A stretch of 64,000 bases of DNA from SZUA-430 sp040080835 (lineage in GTDB: Bacteria > Pseudomonadota > Alphaproteobacteria > Micropepsales > Micropepsaceae), in assembly GCA_040080835.1 (NCBI GenBank), contig JBEBHP010000002.1, forward strand, positions 284,534 to 348,533, written 5' to 3'. The notes under the pieces are model-generated. The model was not told where the DNA came from. It was given only the letters and a program-made list of their open reading frames with translations, and did not search any database. Shown in pieces: positions 45,921 through 55,568 of the stretch; positions within the stretch are counted from its first letter, which is position 1; every line of letters starts with the position of its first letter. The position numbers were made by a program, and so were the translations under genes.

Positions 45921-46706
45921 ATGAAGTTGCGTGCCTTGGCAGCGGCTGCTGCGTGCATGAGCACAATAGCGCTGGCGCAGATGACGCCGACCTACGCTGA
46001 CGGAATGCCCGAACCCGAAGACGGAAACATAAGTCCCGTACCATCAGTCACGGGCGTTCCGGCGCCGGGCGTAACGCAACCACCACCGATCCATGACACG
46101 ACGCCAGCACCGGTCGTCCCACCGAAACCTCCGGTAGCGGCACCCGTTTCTCAACCGACGCCGGCACCGCCCCCCGCACCGGTGTCTGCACCCGCTCCCG
46201 TGTCGGCGCCAGCACCTGTGTCACAGCCAGACCCTGTTACACCTGCACCTGTTACACCTGCACCTGTTACACCTGCACCAGTTCCGCCAGCACCTCTGGC
46301 ACCAACGCCACAGCAACCGGCAACACCACCTGCCAAAACGGCAACGCCAGCGCCTGTCCCTGCGCCAGCAGCTTCAAAGGCAACGTCGTCAGTGCAGCAG
46401 ACCGTAATGGCGGTCGAAGGAGTCGAAGTCAGCTATGATGATAAAACATCAACGGCAACAGTTACGGTAACCGGACGAACGCGCACAGGTGGCTGGACGA
46501 ATTTTGAACTTCGTCCGCTGCAGACCTTCGCTGCAGACCAGAAGTATATGCGCAGCTACACACTGGTTGGTGCCCCACCAAGTGGTTTTGCCACCCAGGT
46601 TGAAACATCTATCACGACTACGGTGAGGATTGCTCAGCTTCCCCGCGATGTTAAGACTATTCGCGTGCTAAGCGCGACAACCGAAATGGCACACACATTC
46701 CGCTAA
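45921..46706 (+). CDS. Proline-rich secreted protein, hypothetical
   Basis: A 261-residue protein. The signal peptide (MKLRALAAAAACMSTIALAQ) is followed by a Pro/Ala/Val/Thr linker (about 40-155) of VSAPAP- and VTPAP-like units. The C-terminal domain (about 165-261) is beta-rich (VEVSYDDKTSTATVTVTGRT; ISTTVRIAQLPRDVK-like strands; VLSATTEMAHTFR). The linker is encoded in part by an exact 15-bp triplicate at 46233-46277. Location is probably periplasmic or cell surface. I do not recognise the C-terminal domain. Confidence 0.65.
   Translation: MKLRALAAAAACMSTIALAQMTPTYADGMPEPEDGNISPVPSVTGVPAPGVTQPPPIHDTTPAPVVPPKPPVAAPVSQPTPAPPPAPVSAPAPVSAPAPVSQPDPVTPAPVTPAPVTPAPVPPAPLAPTPQQPATPPAKTATPAPVPAPAASKATSSVQQTVMAVEGVEVSYDDKTSTATVTVTGRTRTGGWTNFELRPLQTFAADQKYMRSYTLVGAPPSGFATQVETSITTTVRIAQLPRDVKTIRVLSATTEMAHTFR
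46233..46277 (+). repeat. Three exact 15-bp tandem repeats in proline-rich linker
   Basis: The unit CCTGTTACACCTGCA occurs three times without change, encoding PVTPA three times. The copies are identical at synonymous sites, so they probably arose by recent slippage. Confidence 0.85.
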
Positions 46707-46749
46707 ATGTGACAGCGGATGCATTGCTGCGAATCTTCGTTGGAGAACA

Positions 46750-47517
46750 TTACCCGAGGACTTGCCCGTCATCCGCGGTAAACAGCGAACCGGTGATGAA
46801 CGACGCATGTTGTGAACACAGCAGCAGCAGCAATGCATCCAGGTCTTCTTCTTTTCCCAGACGCCGGCGTGGAAAGCTGTTGATCTGCTTTTGACCACCT
46901 TCGGTAGCGAACCACTCCGCATTCAGTTCAGTCTTTACGAAACCCGGACACATCGCATTCACCGCAATGTGATGCCGAGCCCATTCTCGCGCCATTCCTT
47001 TGGTCATCATTGCAACAGCGGCCTTTGACATGCTGTACGCGACGAGGCCGGGCAGCGGCTTGAGCGCACCGATCGAGGCAATGTTAACAATGCGCCCCTG
47101 TATCTTGTGGTGCAGCATGCGCTCGCCAATCGTTTGCGCGACAAAGAACATGCCCTTCACATTCGTGTCCATGATTGTGTCGTAGTCACGCTCGCTCAGA
47201 CCCACGACACCTGACTGGATATTGAGCCCCGCATTGTTAACGAGAATACTCAGCGGTCCAGCGAGGCGCTCGGCTTCTTCAACGCACGCCTTGATTTGCG
47301 CGACATTGGTGACATCAAGTTGCAACGCAACGGCACTGCCGCCGGCCTTCTCGATCTTCTCCTTCACCGCCATTAATCTTTTTTCGCGGCGCCCAGTCAG
47401 AACAACTTTTGCACCCGCTGCGCTCAAAATTTCTGCGAAGCGCTCACCAAACCCACTGGTTGCGCCGGTGATAAATGCAGTCTGTCCCGTGAGGTCGAAC
47501 TTAATATTGCTGGCCAT
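46750..47517 (-). CDS. Short-chain dehydrogenase/reductase (SDR)
   Basis: A 255-residue classical SDR: coenzyme motif TGATSGFGERFAEIL (about 15-29), NNAG, and the catalytic Tyr/Lys in AYSMSKAAVAMMTKGMA. The substrate is unknown. It is convergent with the proline-rich gene and divergent from the FrnE-like gene. Confidence 0.9.
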   Translation of the reverse strand: MASNIKFDLTGQTAFITGATSGFGERFAEILSAAGAKVVLTGRREKRLMAVKEKIEKAGGSAVALQLDVTNVAQIKACVEEAERLAGPLSILVNNAGLNIQSGVVGLSERDYDTIMDTNVKGMFFVAQTIGERMLHHKIQGRIVNIASIGALKPLPGLVAYSMSKAAVAMMTKGMAREWARHHIAVNAMCPGFVKTELNAEWFATEGGQKQINSFPRRRLGKEEDLDALLLLLCSQHASFITGSLFTADDGQVLG

Positions 47518-47628
47518 TGGAGTTACTCAAAAAAGGTTGCGGACAATTATCCTTAAACAAGCGCGCGCAATCAGCACACCAAAGAAAACTACTTTCAAGT
47601 TGAGCGCATCCATGTCTATCTTATCAAC

Positions 47629-48279
47629 ATGCAAATCGACGTCATCTCAGACACAGTCTGTCCCTGGTGCTACATCGGCAAACGCCGGCTCGAAAGTGCA
47701 TTGCGACTCCGTCCGCAAATGTCGTTCGAAATACGCTGGCGGCCATTTCAGCTCGATCCAGCCATGCCCGCAGAAGGCGTTGATCGCAAGACGCATCTCG
47801 AACACAAGTTCGGTTCACTCGAAAAACTCAAACCCGTTCAGCAGGCTCTTGAAGCAGCCGGCCAGGCCGAAGGAATTTCTTTCGCCTTCGACAAGATTGC
47901 ACGCACGCCCAATACACTGAATTCGCATCGCCTGATCCGCTGGGCGCACTCACTCGGCCTGCAGGATGAAATCGTGGAAGGCCTCTTCCAGGCCTACTTC
48001 GAGCAGGGTCGCGATATTGGCCGGGTCAAGGTTCTGGCCGAGATCGGCGACATCGTCGGCATGGACGGCGAACTGGTCGAGGAGCTGCTTAACTCTGACG
48101 CCGACATCGAATCCGTGACGCAGCAGGACACCATGGCGCGCAAGTTCGGCGTCCAGGGCGTCCCAAGCTTCCTACTCGGCGGCAAGACACTCATCATGGG
48201 CGCGCAGGATGCCGAAGCCCTAGCATCGATGATCGACCAGGTCGTGTCGGACTCCGAAGGCGCTGTCGCTACCGGTTAG
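47629..48279 (+). CDS. FrnE-like DsbA-fold oxidoreductase
   Basis: A 216-residue thioredoxin-fold protein. The motif ISDTVCPWCYIGKRRLE starts at residue 5, and CPWC is the redox pair. The C-terminal GVQGVPSFLLGGKTLIMGAQ has the cis-Pro loop. There is no signal peptide, so it is cytoplasmic, as FrnE is. The ATG has no clear ribosome site. Confidence 0.9.
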   Translation: MQIDVISDTVCPWCYIGKRRLESALRLRPQMSFEIRWRPFQLDPAMPAEGVDRKTHLEHKFGSLEKLKPVQQALEAAGQAEGISFAFDKIARTPNTLNSHRLIRWAHSLGLQDEIVEGLFQAYFEQGRDIGRVKVLAEIGDIVGMDGELVEELLNSDADIESVTQQDTMARKFGVQGVPSFLLGGKTLIMGAQDAEALASMIDQVVSDSEGAVATG

Positions 48280-48452
48280 CAACAACCGTCACTTCAGACT
48301 CAAATTTTTAAGTGAGCGTTGCGACTGGCAATGACAGGCAACACGCACATCTCTGCGCAATCCTCCGAAAACGAACCCGCCGGTCAGTAACGACTTCAGT
48401 CATGACACGTACCATCCTCACCCCTCGAAGTTGATTCGAGTGGAGTATCCTC

Positions 48453-49151
48453 ATGACAGCCAAACGTACACGCCGCCGCCATAGTTCGTGGCTTTCATTC
48501 CTGGATGCACACCGCCTCAAGGCGTCCCTGGCATCCTTTGCAGCCGTCGCCGGCATGCTGGTCAGCATGGGAATTGTTGACATCAACAAGCTGCCGCCAT
48601 GGGCGCTTCAGATCCTGCCACAGCTCGGACTGGCGCCCACAATCACGCAGGCTGCAACACCTCCGCTCACACCGTCCGCTGGCACGTCGATCCGAACATG
48701 CTTTACGCCCGGCCAGGACTGCACCACCGTCATCGTCCAGACGATCGACACGGCCAGCAGCGAACTGCTCGTTCAGGCCTACGGCTTCACGACGCCTGAC
48801 ATTGCCCAGGCCATCATCCGCGCCAAGGATCGGGGCGTAAGTGTCCAAGTCGTGCTCGACAAGTCCAACGAGGTCTCCAACGACAGCGGCGCAGACATGC
48901 TCGTAGCTCACGGCATCACACCCAAGATCGACAGCACCGTCACCATTGCCCATAACAAGGTGATGATCATTGACGGAGCCACAGTCATTACCGGCTCGTT
49001 CAACTTTACGGCATCTGCCCAGAAGCGAAACGCCGAGAACGTGCTCATCGTGACAGGTGATCAGGCGCTCGCCGCACAATACCGCCGCAACTTTGAAACC
49101 AGGCTTGCGGCATCCAGGCCCTATCTAGGCTTTATTGCCCCATTCATGTGA
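48453..49151 (+). CDS. Phospholipase D-family nuclease, membrane-anchored
   Basis: A 232-residue protein with one N-terminal hydrophobic segment (about 27-42, ASFAAVAGMLVSMGIV) and one HKD domain. The motif is IAHNKVMIIDGATVITGSFN (about 170-189), His-x-Lys then Asp. It resembles the Nuc endonuclease of pKM101 rather than a phospholipase. A single HKD implies a dimer. A GGAG ribosome site precedes the ATG. It is probably periplasmic. Confidence 0.85.
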   Translation: MTAKRTRRRHSSWLSFLDAHRLKASLASFAAVAGMLVSMGIVDINKLPPWALQILPQLGLAPTITQAATPPLTPSAGTSIRTCFTPGQDCTTVIVQTIDTASSELLVQAYGFTTPDIAQAIIRAKDRGVSVQVVLDKSNEVSNDSGADMLVAHGITPKIDSTVTIAHNKVMIIDGATVITGSFNFTASAQKRNAENVLIVTGDQALAAQYRRNFETRLAASRPYLGFIAPFM

Positions 49152-49159
49152 AGAGCGAC

Positions 49160-49189
49160 GTCCGGCGCCGATGACAGATGGCGCCGGAC
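49160..49189 (+). terminator. Hairpin after the PLD nuclease gene
   Basis: A perfect 10-bp stem, GTCCGGCGCC (49160-49169) and GGCGCCGGAC (49180-49189), 8 bp after the stop. Only TTGTCC follows, so termination is weak or depends on another factor. Confidence 0.5.
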
Positions 49190-49238
49190 TTGTCCTGGAT
49201 CAAGGCCAACGGCCCAAGACTCCAGTCATAAGTGCGGC

Positions 49239-50585
49239 ATGGCTGACAACGCAACACTCTTGGCTGCCCGGGTCCCCCGCTACACCAGTTACCCAACTGC
49301 CGTGCAGTTTCATGCTGGCATCGGCAGCAACACCCACCGCCAATGGTTGGGCGGGCTGGATGTCGGCGTGCCGCTGTCCCTCTATTTCCACATTCCGTTC
49401 TGCAAGCAGCTGTGCTGGTTTTGCGGCTGCCATACCCATGTCGCCAACACGTACAATCCCGTTCAGGCTTACGTCGAATTGCTGAAGGCCGAAATGGAGA
49501 TTGCAAGCGCCGCACTGAGCCCTGACCACAAGGTCACGCATATTCACTGGGGTGGCGGCTCACCCACCATCCTGAAACCTTCAGACGTCGAAATCTTGAC
49601 CGCCCATATCCGCAAGACATTCGCTGTGAGTCCTGAAGCGGAATTTGCAGTCGAGATCGACCCGCGCACGATTACACCCTCTATGGCCACGGCTTTCCAG
49701 CATGCAGGCGTGAACCGCGCCAGCCTTGGCGTTCAGGACTGTGACATGACCGTGCTCAAGGCCGTCAACCGCGTTCAGACCATTGAAACGACACGTGATG
49801 CTGTCGACATGCTTCGCAAGGCCGGAGTCAACAGACTGAACATTGACCTGATGTACGGCTTGCCCCACCAGACGGTGGATGGAATCCGCAGGACTATCGA
49901 TGCCGTCATCGAGATGGACCCCGATCGCCTGGCCGTCTTCGGTTACGCTCACCTTCCGTCCTTCAAGGCTCAACAGGGCTTGATCGATGAATCCGCTCTA
50001 CCAGATGGCACCGAGCGCCTGAAGCAATACGAAGCGGGACGCGCTCACCTGCAGGAGAAAGGCTATGTCGCCATCGGCCTCGATCACTTCGCCAAACCGT
50101 CTGACCCGATCGCACAGGCCTTGGCCAACCACACTCTCGCGCGCAACTTCCAAGGCTACACCACTGACGATTCCCCTGCTCTCATCGGCTTCGGCTCGTC
50201 CGCCATCAGCGCCCTGCCGCAAGGCTACACACAGAACGCGGTGCAGATGCCGGTTTATCGCAAGGCAATATTGTCCGGCGAGTTCGCAACAGCCCGCGGT
50301 GTAACTTTGACCGACGATGACCGACTTCGTCGCGCCATCATCTCGGACCTCATGTGTTACGGAAAAGCCGATCTCACCCGCACTGCAGCACGCTTCGGAC
50401 ATTCGGCAGAGGAGTTTGCACCGGAAATCCGATCTCTTGACAGGCTTAGACAGGAAGGACTCGTGGAACTCGAAGGCCCCGTGGTGAAGGTTGCCAAGGA
50501 CGCCCACGCCGCGGTGCGTGTTATCTGCGCCGAGTTCGACCGCTATCTCTCGCCAGCGATGAACCGGCACGCAACCGCAGTCTAG
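49239..50585 (+). CDS. hemN: Oxygen-independent coproporphyrinogen III oxidase
   Basis: A 448-residue radical SAM enzyme that decarboxylates coproporphyrinogen III in heme synthesis under low oxygen. RYTSYPTA is near the N terminus. The cluster motif HIPFCKQLCWFCGCHT (CxxxCxxC) is at about 55-65 and HWGGGSPTIL follows. The length is normal. Its stop overlaps that of the convergent ygiQ gene by 4 bp (CTAG). Confidence 0.95.
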   Translation: MADNATLLAARVPRYTSYPTAVQFHAGIGSNTHRQWLGGLDVGVPLSLYFHIPFCKQLCWFCGCHTHVANTYNPVQAYVELLKAEMEIASAALSPDHKVTHIHWGGGSPTILKPSDVEILTAHIRKTFAVSPEAEFAVEIDPRTITPSMATAFQHAGVNRASLGVQDCDMTVLKAVNRVQTIETTRDAVDMLRKAGVNRLNIDLMYGLPHQTVDGIRRTIDAVIEMDPDRLAVFGYAHLPSFKAQQGLIDESALPDGTERLKQYEAGRAHLQEKGYVAIGLDHFAKPSDPIAQALANHTLARNFQGYTTDDSPALIGFGSSAISALPQGYTQNAVQMPVYRKAILSGEFATARGVTLTDDDRLRRAIISDLMCYGKADLTRTAARFGHSAEEFAPEIRSLDRLRQEGLVELEGPVVKVAKDAHAAVRVICAEFDRYLSPAMNRHATAV

Positions 50586-52579
50586 CGTTTGCGTTTTGGC
50601 TTCGTGAACACGCCCTTGGTTGTGAACTTCTGGGCAGGCCCCGCGTGTTTAAGGCCAGTCCCGGGAGGCTGGATCAGCGGCACAAGCTGGTGCTTGCCCG
50701 GTCCGATCAGGTCGGCACGACCCATCACCTTCAGGGCCTCGCGCAACACCGGCCAGTTTTCGGGGTCATGATAACGGAGGAACGCCTTGTGCAACCGGCG
50801 CTGCTTCAGACCTGTTGGACTCGACACCGGCTCCGACGCACCACGCCTGATCCCACGCAGCGGATTGAAGCCTGTGTGAAACATTGCCGTGGCGCTGGCC
50901 ATGGGTGAGGGCAGGAATGTCTGCACCTGATCGGCCCTGAAGCCATTCTTCTTCAGCCACTGGGCAAGCTTCATCATGTCCTCGTCCGTCGTACCCGGAT
51001 GAGCGGCAATGAAATAGGGAATCAGAAAATACTGCTTGCCGGCCTTCTTCGCTGCCGCGTCGAACATCTCCTTGAAGCGGTCATAGGCACCAATGCCCGG
51101 CTTCATCATCTTCGCAAGTGGACCGTCTTCAGTATGCTCCGGCGCGATTTTCAGGTACCCGCCCACATGATGTGTGACTAGTTCCTCGACGTACTCGGGG
51201 CTCTCGACGGCCAGGTCATAGCGCACGCCGGACGCAACCATCACCTTCTTGATTCCAGGAATCGTGCGCGCTTTCTGATACAGGCTGATCAGCGCATCGT
51301 GGCTGGTATTGAGATTTGGGCAGATGCCCGGATAGACGCATGACGGCCTGCGGCAGGCGGCTTCGATCGCAGGATCCTTGCAAGCCATGCGATACATGTT
51401 TGCCGTGGGTCCACCAATGTCCGAGATGACGCCGGTGAAGCCCTTCGTCCTGTCGCGAATGGTGCCAATCTCTTTCAGAACCGACGCTTCGGACCTGTTC
51501 TGGATAATCCGGCCCTCATGCTCGGTGATCGAACAGAACGAACAGCCCCCGAAACAGCCCCGCATGATCGTGACCGAGTTCTTGATCATGTCCCACGCGG
51601 GGATCTTGGCTTCGCCGTAGGAAGGGTGCGGGCTGCGAGCATAGGGCAGCTCGTAGACGGCATCCATCTCCGGCGTTGTCAGCGGGATGGGCGGCGGCGT
51701 CAGCCAGAGTTCCCTGTCCCCGTGTTTCTGCACCAGCGCCCGTGCATTGCCGGGGTTGCTTTCCCGGTGCAGGACCCTCGACGCGCGCGCGTACGCTTCC
51801 TTGTCTTCCAGCACCTGCTCCAGCGCCGGCAGGCGCACGACCGACAGGTCTTTGCATTGCTTCGCGCCTTCATCGGCACTGTCGACGTTGTCCGCATGCA
51901 GTTCCGCAAAACCTTCGGGCACGCGTGGCCTCATCACAGCCACACCTCGTATGTCGTCGACCTCCGACAGCCTGGCTCCTGAGGCAGCGCGATGCGTGAC
52001 TTCCACGATGGCGCGCTCCGCGTTGCCAAAAAGCAGGATGTCGGCCTTCGCATCGGCCAGGATCGAGCGACGGACCTTGTCTGACCAATAGTCATAGTGG
52101 GCGATGCGCCGGAGTGAGGCCTCGATACCGCCCAACACGATCGGTACGTCCTTGAAGGCTTCACGGCAGCGCTGCGCGTAAACGATACTGCAGCGATCCG
52201 GCCGCTTGCCGCCCTCACCGTCCGGCGAATAGCTGTCGTTGTGGCGCAGCCGCCGGTCCGAGGTATAGCGGTTGACCATGGAGTCCATGTTCCCGCCAGT
52301 GACGCCGAAGAAAAGCCTTGGCTTGCCCAGCACCTTGAACGGCTCCGCGCTATGCCAGTCCGGCTGCGCAATGATGCCCACGCGAAAGCCCTGCGACTCG
52401 ATCAGCCGACCAATGATCGCCATGCCGAAGCTGGGGTGGTCGATATAGGCATCGCCCGTCACGATCACGACATCGCATGCATCCCAACCCAATCCATCCA
52501 TCTCCGCGCGAGACATCGGCAGGAACGGCGCAGGCTTGTGCGGCCTCGCACGCGAGAACAGGGGTAAGGCGGCTTCCAT
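50582..52579 (-). CDS. ygiQ: YgiQ family radical SAM protein
   Basis: A 665-residue radical SAM protein of the UPF0313/YgiQ family. The radical SAM motif is MRGCFGGCSFCSITEHEGR (CxxxCxxC, about 350). The N-terminal domain DVVIVTGDAYIDHPSFGMAI and the segment GGIEASLRRIAHYDYWSD are distinctive. The reaction is not known to me. ATG 52579 is taken; GTG 52597 is also possible. There is no clear ribosome site for either. Confidence 0.9.
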   Translation of the reverse strand: MEAALPLFSRARPHKPAPFLPMSRAEMDGLGWDACDVVIVTGDAYIDHPSFGMAIIGRLIESQGFRVGIIAQPDWHSAEPFKVLGKPRLFFGVTGGNMDSMVNRYTSDRRLRHNDSYSPDGEGGKRPDRCSIVYAQRCREAFKDVPIVLGGIEASLRRIAHYDYWSDKVRRSILADAKADILLFGNAERAIVEVTHRAASGARLSEVDDIRGVAVMRPRVPEGFAELHADNVDSADEGAKQCKDLSVVRLPALEQVLEDKEAYARASRVLHRESNPGNARALVQKHGDRELWLTPPPIPLTTPEMDAVYELPYARSPHPSYGEAKIPAWDMIKNSVTIMRGCFGGCSFCSITEHEGRIIQNRSEASVLKEIGTIRDRTKGFTGVISDIGGPTANMYRMACKDPAIEAACRRPSCVYPGICPNLNTSHDALISLYQKARTIPGIKKVMVASGVRYDLAVESPEYVEELVTHHVGGYLKIAPEHTEDGPLAKMMKPGIGAYDRFKEMFDAAAKKAGKQYFLIPYFIAAHPGTTDEDMMKLAQWLKKNGFRADQVQTFLPSPMASATAMFHTGFNPLRGIRRGASEPVSSPTGLKQRRLHKAFLRYHDPENWPVLREALKVMGRADLIGPGKHQLVPLIQPPGTGLKHAGPAQKFTTKGVFTKPKRKR

Positions 52580-52597
52580 GATGCGAGTGATGTGCAC

Positions 52598-52965
52598 GTG
52601 TGGCAGCCTGCGGTCAATCCACCCAGTCGCCGCTGGGACGTGCCGATGATTGAATGGTTATGGCCCCAATGGCGGTCCGGATTTTTCTGAGACAGTGAGA
52701 CACAGCATGTCTCACTGTTTTTGGCTTTACTCTAGGATTTTCTTCACTCCAGTGAGACACAGACGAGGGGTCTTTTTCCAATCACACGGTTGGCTTCCGA
52801 TAGATCGATGCCGCCCGATACGAATGCAGCAAGCAGTCCACCACCAGGATCCTACCCTGCGGACGACCTACGACGAGAACATATTAGGAACTTTTGTGCC
52901 GCCCCGCAATGCCTACGCGAAATCTTGCCTGCTACGCTCACGGCGGCGCCGATTGTCGATCAAGC
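52598..52965. other. 368-bp intergenic region with hairpin repeats
   Basis: No gene is seen. It holds a perfect hairpin at 52692-52718 and a partial second copy of its left arm at 52752 (CAGTGAGACACAG, followed by GGTCTTTTTCC). The promoter of ygiQ should be at the left end. Confidence 0.5.
52692..52718. repeat. Perfect hairpin, copy of the 13267 repeat
   Basis: ACAGTGAGACA (52692-52702), loop CAGCA, TGTCTCACTGT (52708-52718), then TTTT. It has the same core arms and loop size as 13267-13291. On the plus strand it looks like an intrinsic terminator, but no plus-strand gene precedes it. Confidence 0.75.
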
Positions 52966-54522
52966 CTAACGCGAAACACTGCTTCCGCGGATCCTTGCAT
53001 ACACACTGTCAAACATCCGCATTGATTTCAGCCGCGCCACTTGGCTGGTTTGCACTGTCTCTTCCAGCACAAGCACCGAAGGGCGCGGCTCTGTAAAGTC
53101 TGGCCAGGTCGCAAGCCCCGCACCATTCGGATTTCCTGCTTTGATAAAATTGACCCAATAACTCGTCATCTCGTTGGCAAGAACCTGATCAGCCGTGCGC
53201 CACGGCCATGCGTACTCACCGAGATTGCCGAACATATACCAGAGCTCCGCAAAGTGACTGGCACCCCAACTCGCGTACACAGTGTTTGCTGGAAAAGACG
53301 GCAGATGCGCAAATCGATATGCAAAAACCCGCTGGTGGCCGGCTCCGGAATGCAATCTGGCCCACGCCCACATGTCCCAGCCGAACCGCAAATCGGTTTC
53401 AAAATTTATGCGTGCCTGCCGTGCTTCCTGATCTGTTCGATATGTATATTCTGTCAGAAGTTCCGGTGGCAAAGGACCAAACGATGCCGCGATCCCTGAC
53501 GCAAAATTCGCAGCCGTCACTTCGCTGAAAGTTCCAAATGCCTTTGCTTCTTCGGCATTGCTGCCGATGAGAACAGGCACCGGCTGTTGCCGTCCCGACG
53601 CGAACACATCATAGGGCGTTTCCGGCAGCACGTATCTGTCGATCACCGGATGCGCGAGCCCTGCCGCTTCCGGGCGCAACAGTGCGTTGGCGGGCAATGC
53701 CCTCAGTGATGCAATGGATGCAACACCAAGCGACTTTGCAAATCTCACTCCGTCCTGCTCGGCGTTTGGTTGCAGGAATTTCGGCGCAAGCTGCACGGGT
53801 TCAAAAAAGCCGCCACTCTGGCCTATGGCACCCCTGAATAGCCCTTTTGCAAGCGGCGATGCCATCAGGATGCTCACCGACATCGCGCCCGCTGATTGTC
53901 CGGCGATTGTCACCCGGGATGCATCGCCGCCAAAGGAAGCAATGTTCCGTTGCACCCAACGCAATGCCGCAAGCTGATCCATCAAACCATAGTTGCCGGA
54001 AGAGTGACTTGGCACCTCGGCTGAAAGGTCGGGATGAGCCAGAAATCCAAGAACGCCCAGGCGATAGGCGATTGTGACAACGACAATGCCGCGCTTTGCG
54101 ATGGCCGCCCCCGAGTAGAGCGGCATTGCCGTCGACCCGTTTGCAAATCCACCGCCGTGAATCCAGACCAGCACAGGCAGGCGCTCATTGCCGCGCCTGG
54201 CCGGTGTCCAGATGTTCAGGTAGAGGCAATCCTCGCTCGTTACCGGAGGGGTTTCACCGGGCATTGAAACCCCGACCTGTTCGCAGGCCGGAGCGAACCC
54301 GGTCACCGGCCGGACACCGTTCCAGGGGATCACAGCCTGCGGCGCTCGCCAGCGCAGATCACCCACCGGAGGCGCCGCGAACGGCACCCCCTTGTAGATC
54401 ACAAGCTCTGCAGTCGTCTCCCCTGCAACCCGCCCGCCTTCGATATCCACATCCGCCTGCACGCCGGAAGTCGCGACCACAAGGACCCACATAAGTGTTG
54501 CCATTCGTACGATCCAGCGCAT
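52966..54522 (-). CDS. Type B carboxylesterase, secreted
   Basis: A 518-residue carboxylesterase. The N-terminal signal peptide (MRWIVRMATLMWVLVVATSG) is followed by oxyanion motif WIHGGGFANG, EDCLYLNIWTPA, and the nucleophile in TIAGQSAGAMS. The catalytic His is near the C terminus (GASHFAELWYMFGN). ATG 54522 follows an AGGAG site, fitting the signal peptide; the frame is open upstream to 54657. It is divergent from the LytTR gene. Confidence 0.92.
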   Translation of the reverse strand: MRWIVRMATLMWVLVVATSGVQADVDIEGGRVAGETTAELVIYKGVPFAAPPVGDLRWRAPQAVIPWNGVRPVTGFAPACEQVGVSMPGETPPVTSEDCLYLNIWTPARRGNERLPVLVWIHGGGFANGSTAMPLYSGAAIAKRGIVVVTIAYRLGVLGFLAHPDLSAEVPSHSSGNYGLMDQLAALRWVQRNIASFGGDASRVTIAGQSAGAMSVSILMASPLAKGLFRGAIGQSGGFFEPVQLAPKFLQPNAEQDGVRFAKSLGVASIASLRALPANALLRPEAAGLAHPVIDRYVLPETPYDVFASGRQQPVPVLIGSNAEEAKAFGTFSEVTAANFASGIAASFGPLPPELLTEYTYRTDQEARQARINFETDLRFGWDMWAWARLHSGAGHQRVFAYRFAHLPSFPANTVYASWGASHFAELWYMFGNLGEYAWPWRTADQVLANEMTSYWVNFIKAGNPNGAGLATWPDFTEPRPSVLVLEETVQTSQVARLKSMRMFDSVYARIRGSSVSR

Positions 54523-54675
54523 GCACTTCTCCTGTAGAATCCGAAAGCAGAGCCTGCCGCACGGCGATGTGCAAGCCGAGGCCGGTTCCCTGCTACCCAT
54601 CCCACAAATGGCGCAATTCGTCACAAAATCCGTCCCATCTGGACAGATCGGCATCAATCACAGCAATCTACGCAC

Positions 54676-55566
54676 ATGAGCAAGCTGACACCCGTGACAC
54701 TGGCCCTGGGGCGCGAATTCGGCATCGGATTCCTCTATTGGGCGACATTCCTCCTCATTCTGGAACCCGGCAATCTGCTTCGGGCCGCAGACGCAGGCGC
54801 CATGCCGGCATTGGGTAACGAGGCAATTCGTATCCTGGGTGCAAGCACGTTAGGCGCATCATCCACGCCGCTTGTCCTGACCATCATGCGCCACTTCCCG
54901 ATCGAGGGTCATAGGCTCTGGCGCAACCTCACCATCCACTCGGTCACAAATGCGGGCATCGCCCTCGGCCTGATCGTAGTCTCATGCGTCCTCGCAGCGT
55001 GGCTCAAGGTCGGTGATATCAGGCCCGCAAGTGTGGCCCTGCCCGAACATATCGCTTCAAACTGGCTGCTGCTGTTTTTTTGCCTTGGCGCATTGCTGGC
55101 GGCCGCGCATGCGATCCGCTTTTTTCAGCAGGCGCGTGAAAGCCAGGCCATCGTCTCTCGTCTGCAAGCGCTTGGCAGGGCGAAAGACCCCGAGCAACCA
55201 TTCCTGGACCGGGTCGAGGTGAAGGCCCGCGGGGTCGCGACAATGCTTGACATGTCCAGTGTCGACTGGATCGAAACGCAAGGAAATTACCTGGCGCTGC
55301 ACCTATCCGGGGCGACTCATCTGTTGCGGGAGACCTCGGTTCAAATGGAAGCAAAACTCGACCCCGGCAAATTTGTCCGTACGCATCGACGCACGCTTGT
55401 TGCAATCGACCGCATTCGCGAAATCCGAACTCTTTCCAGTGGTGACGCCGAGCTGAAACTCGGCGATGGCACATGCATAAAAGTCAGCCGAGGCTATCGG
55501 GAAGGGGTCCGTACCGCGCTCTCGCGGCGCCCGGCTTGTTCAATCGCAGCGTCACCACTCGGGTGA
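54676..55566 (+). CDS. Membrane-bound LytTR transcriptional regulator
   Basis: A 296-residue protein with about four membrane helices (residues 15-33, 47-70, 92-113, 130-148). The C-terminal LytTR DNA-binding domain (about 180-285) contains SVDWIETQGNYLALHLSG and FVRTHRRTLVAIDRIREIRT. No receiver domain is present, so it may sense membrane signals directly. It is divergent from the esterase, with starts 153 bp apart, which it may control. Confidence 0.88.
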   Translation: MSKLTPVTLALGREFGIGFLYWATFLLILEPGNLLRAADAGAMPALGNEAIRILGASTLGASSTPLVLTIMRHFPIEGHRLWRNLTIHSVTNAGIALGLIVVSCVLAAWLKVGDIRPASVALPEHIASNWLLLFFCLGALLAAAHAIRFFQQARESQAIVSRLQALGRAKDPEQPFLDRVEVKARGVATMLDMSSVDWIETQGNYLALHLSGATHLLRETSVQMEAKLDPGKFVRTHRRTLVAIDRIREIRTLSSGDAELKLGDGTCIKVSRGYREGVRTALSRRPACSIAASPLG

Positions 55567-55568
55567 AC

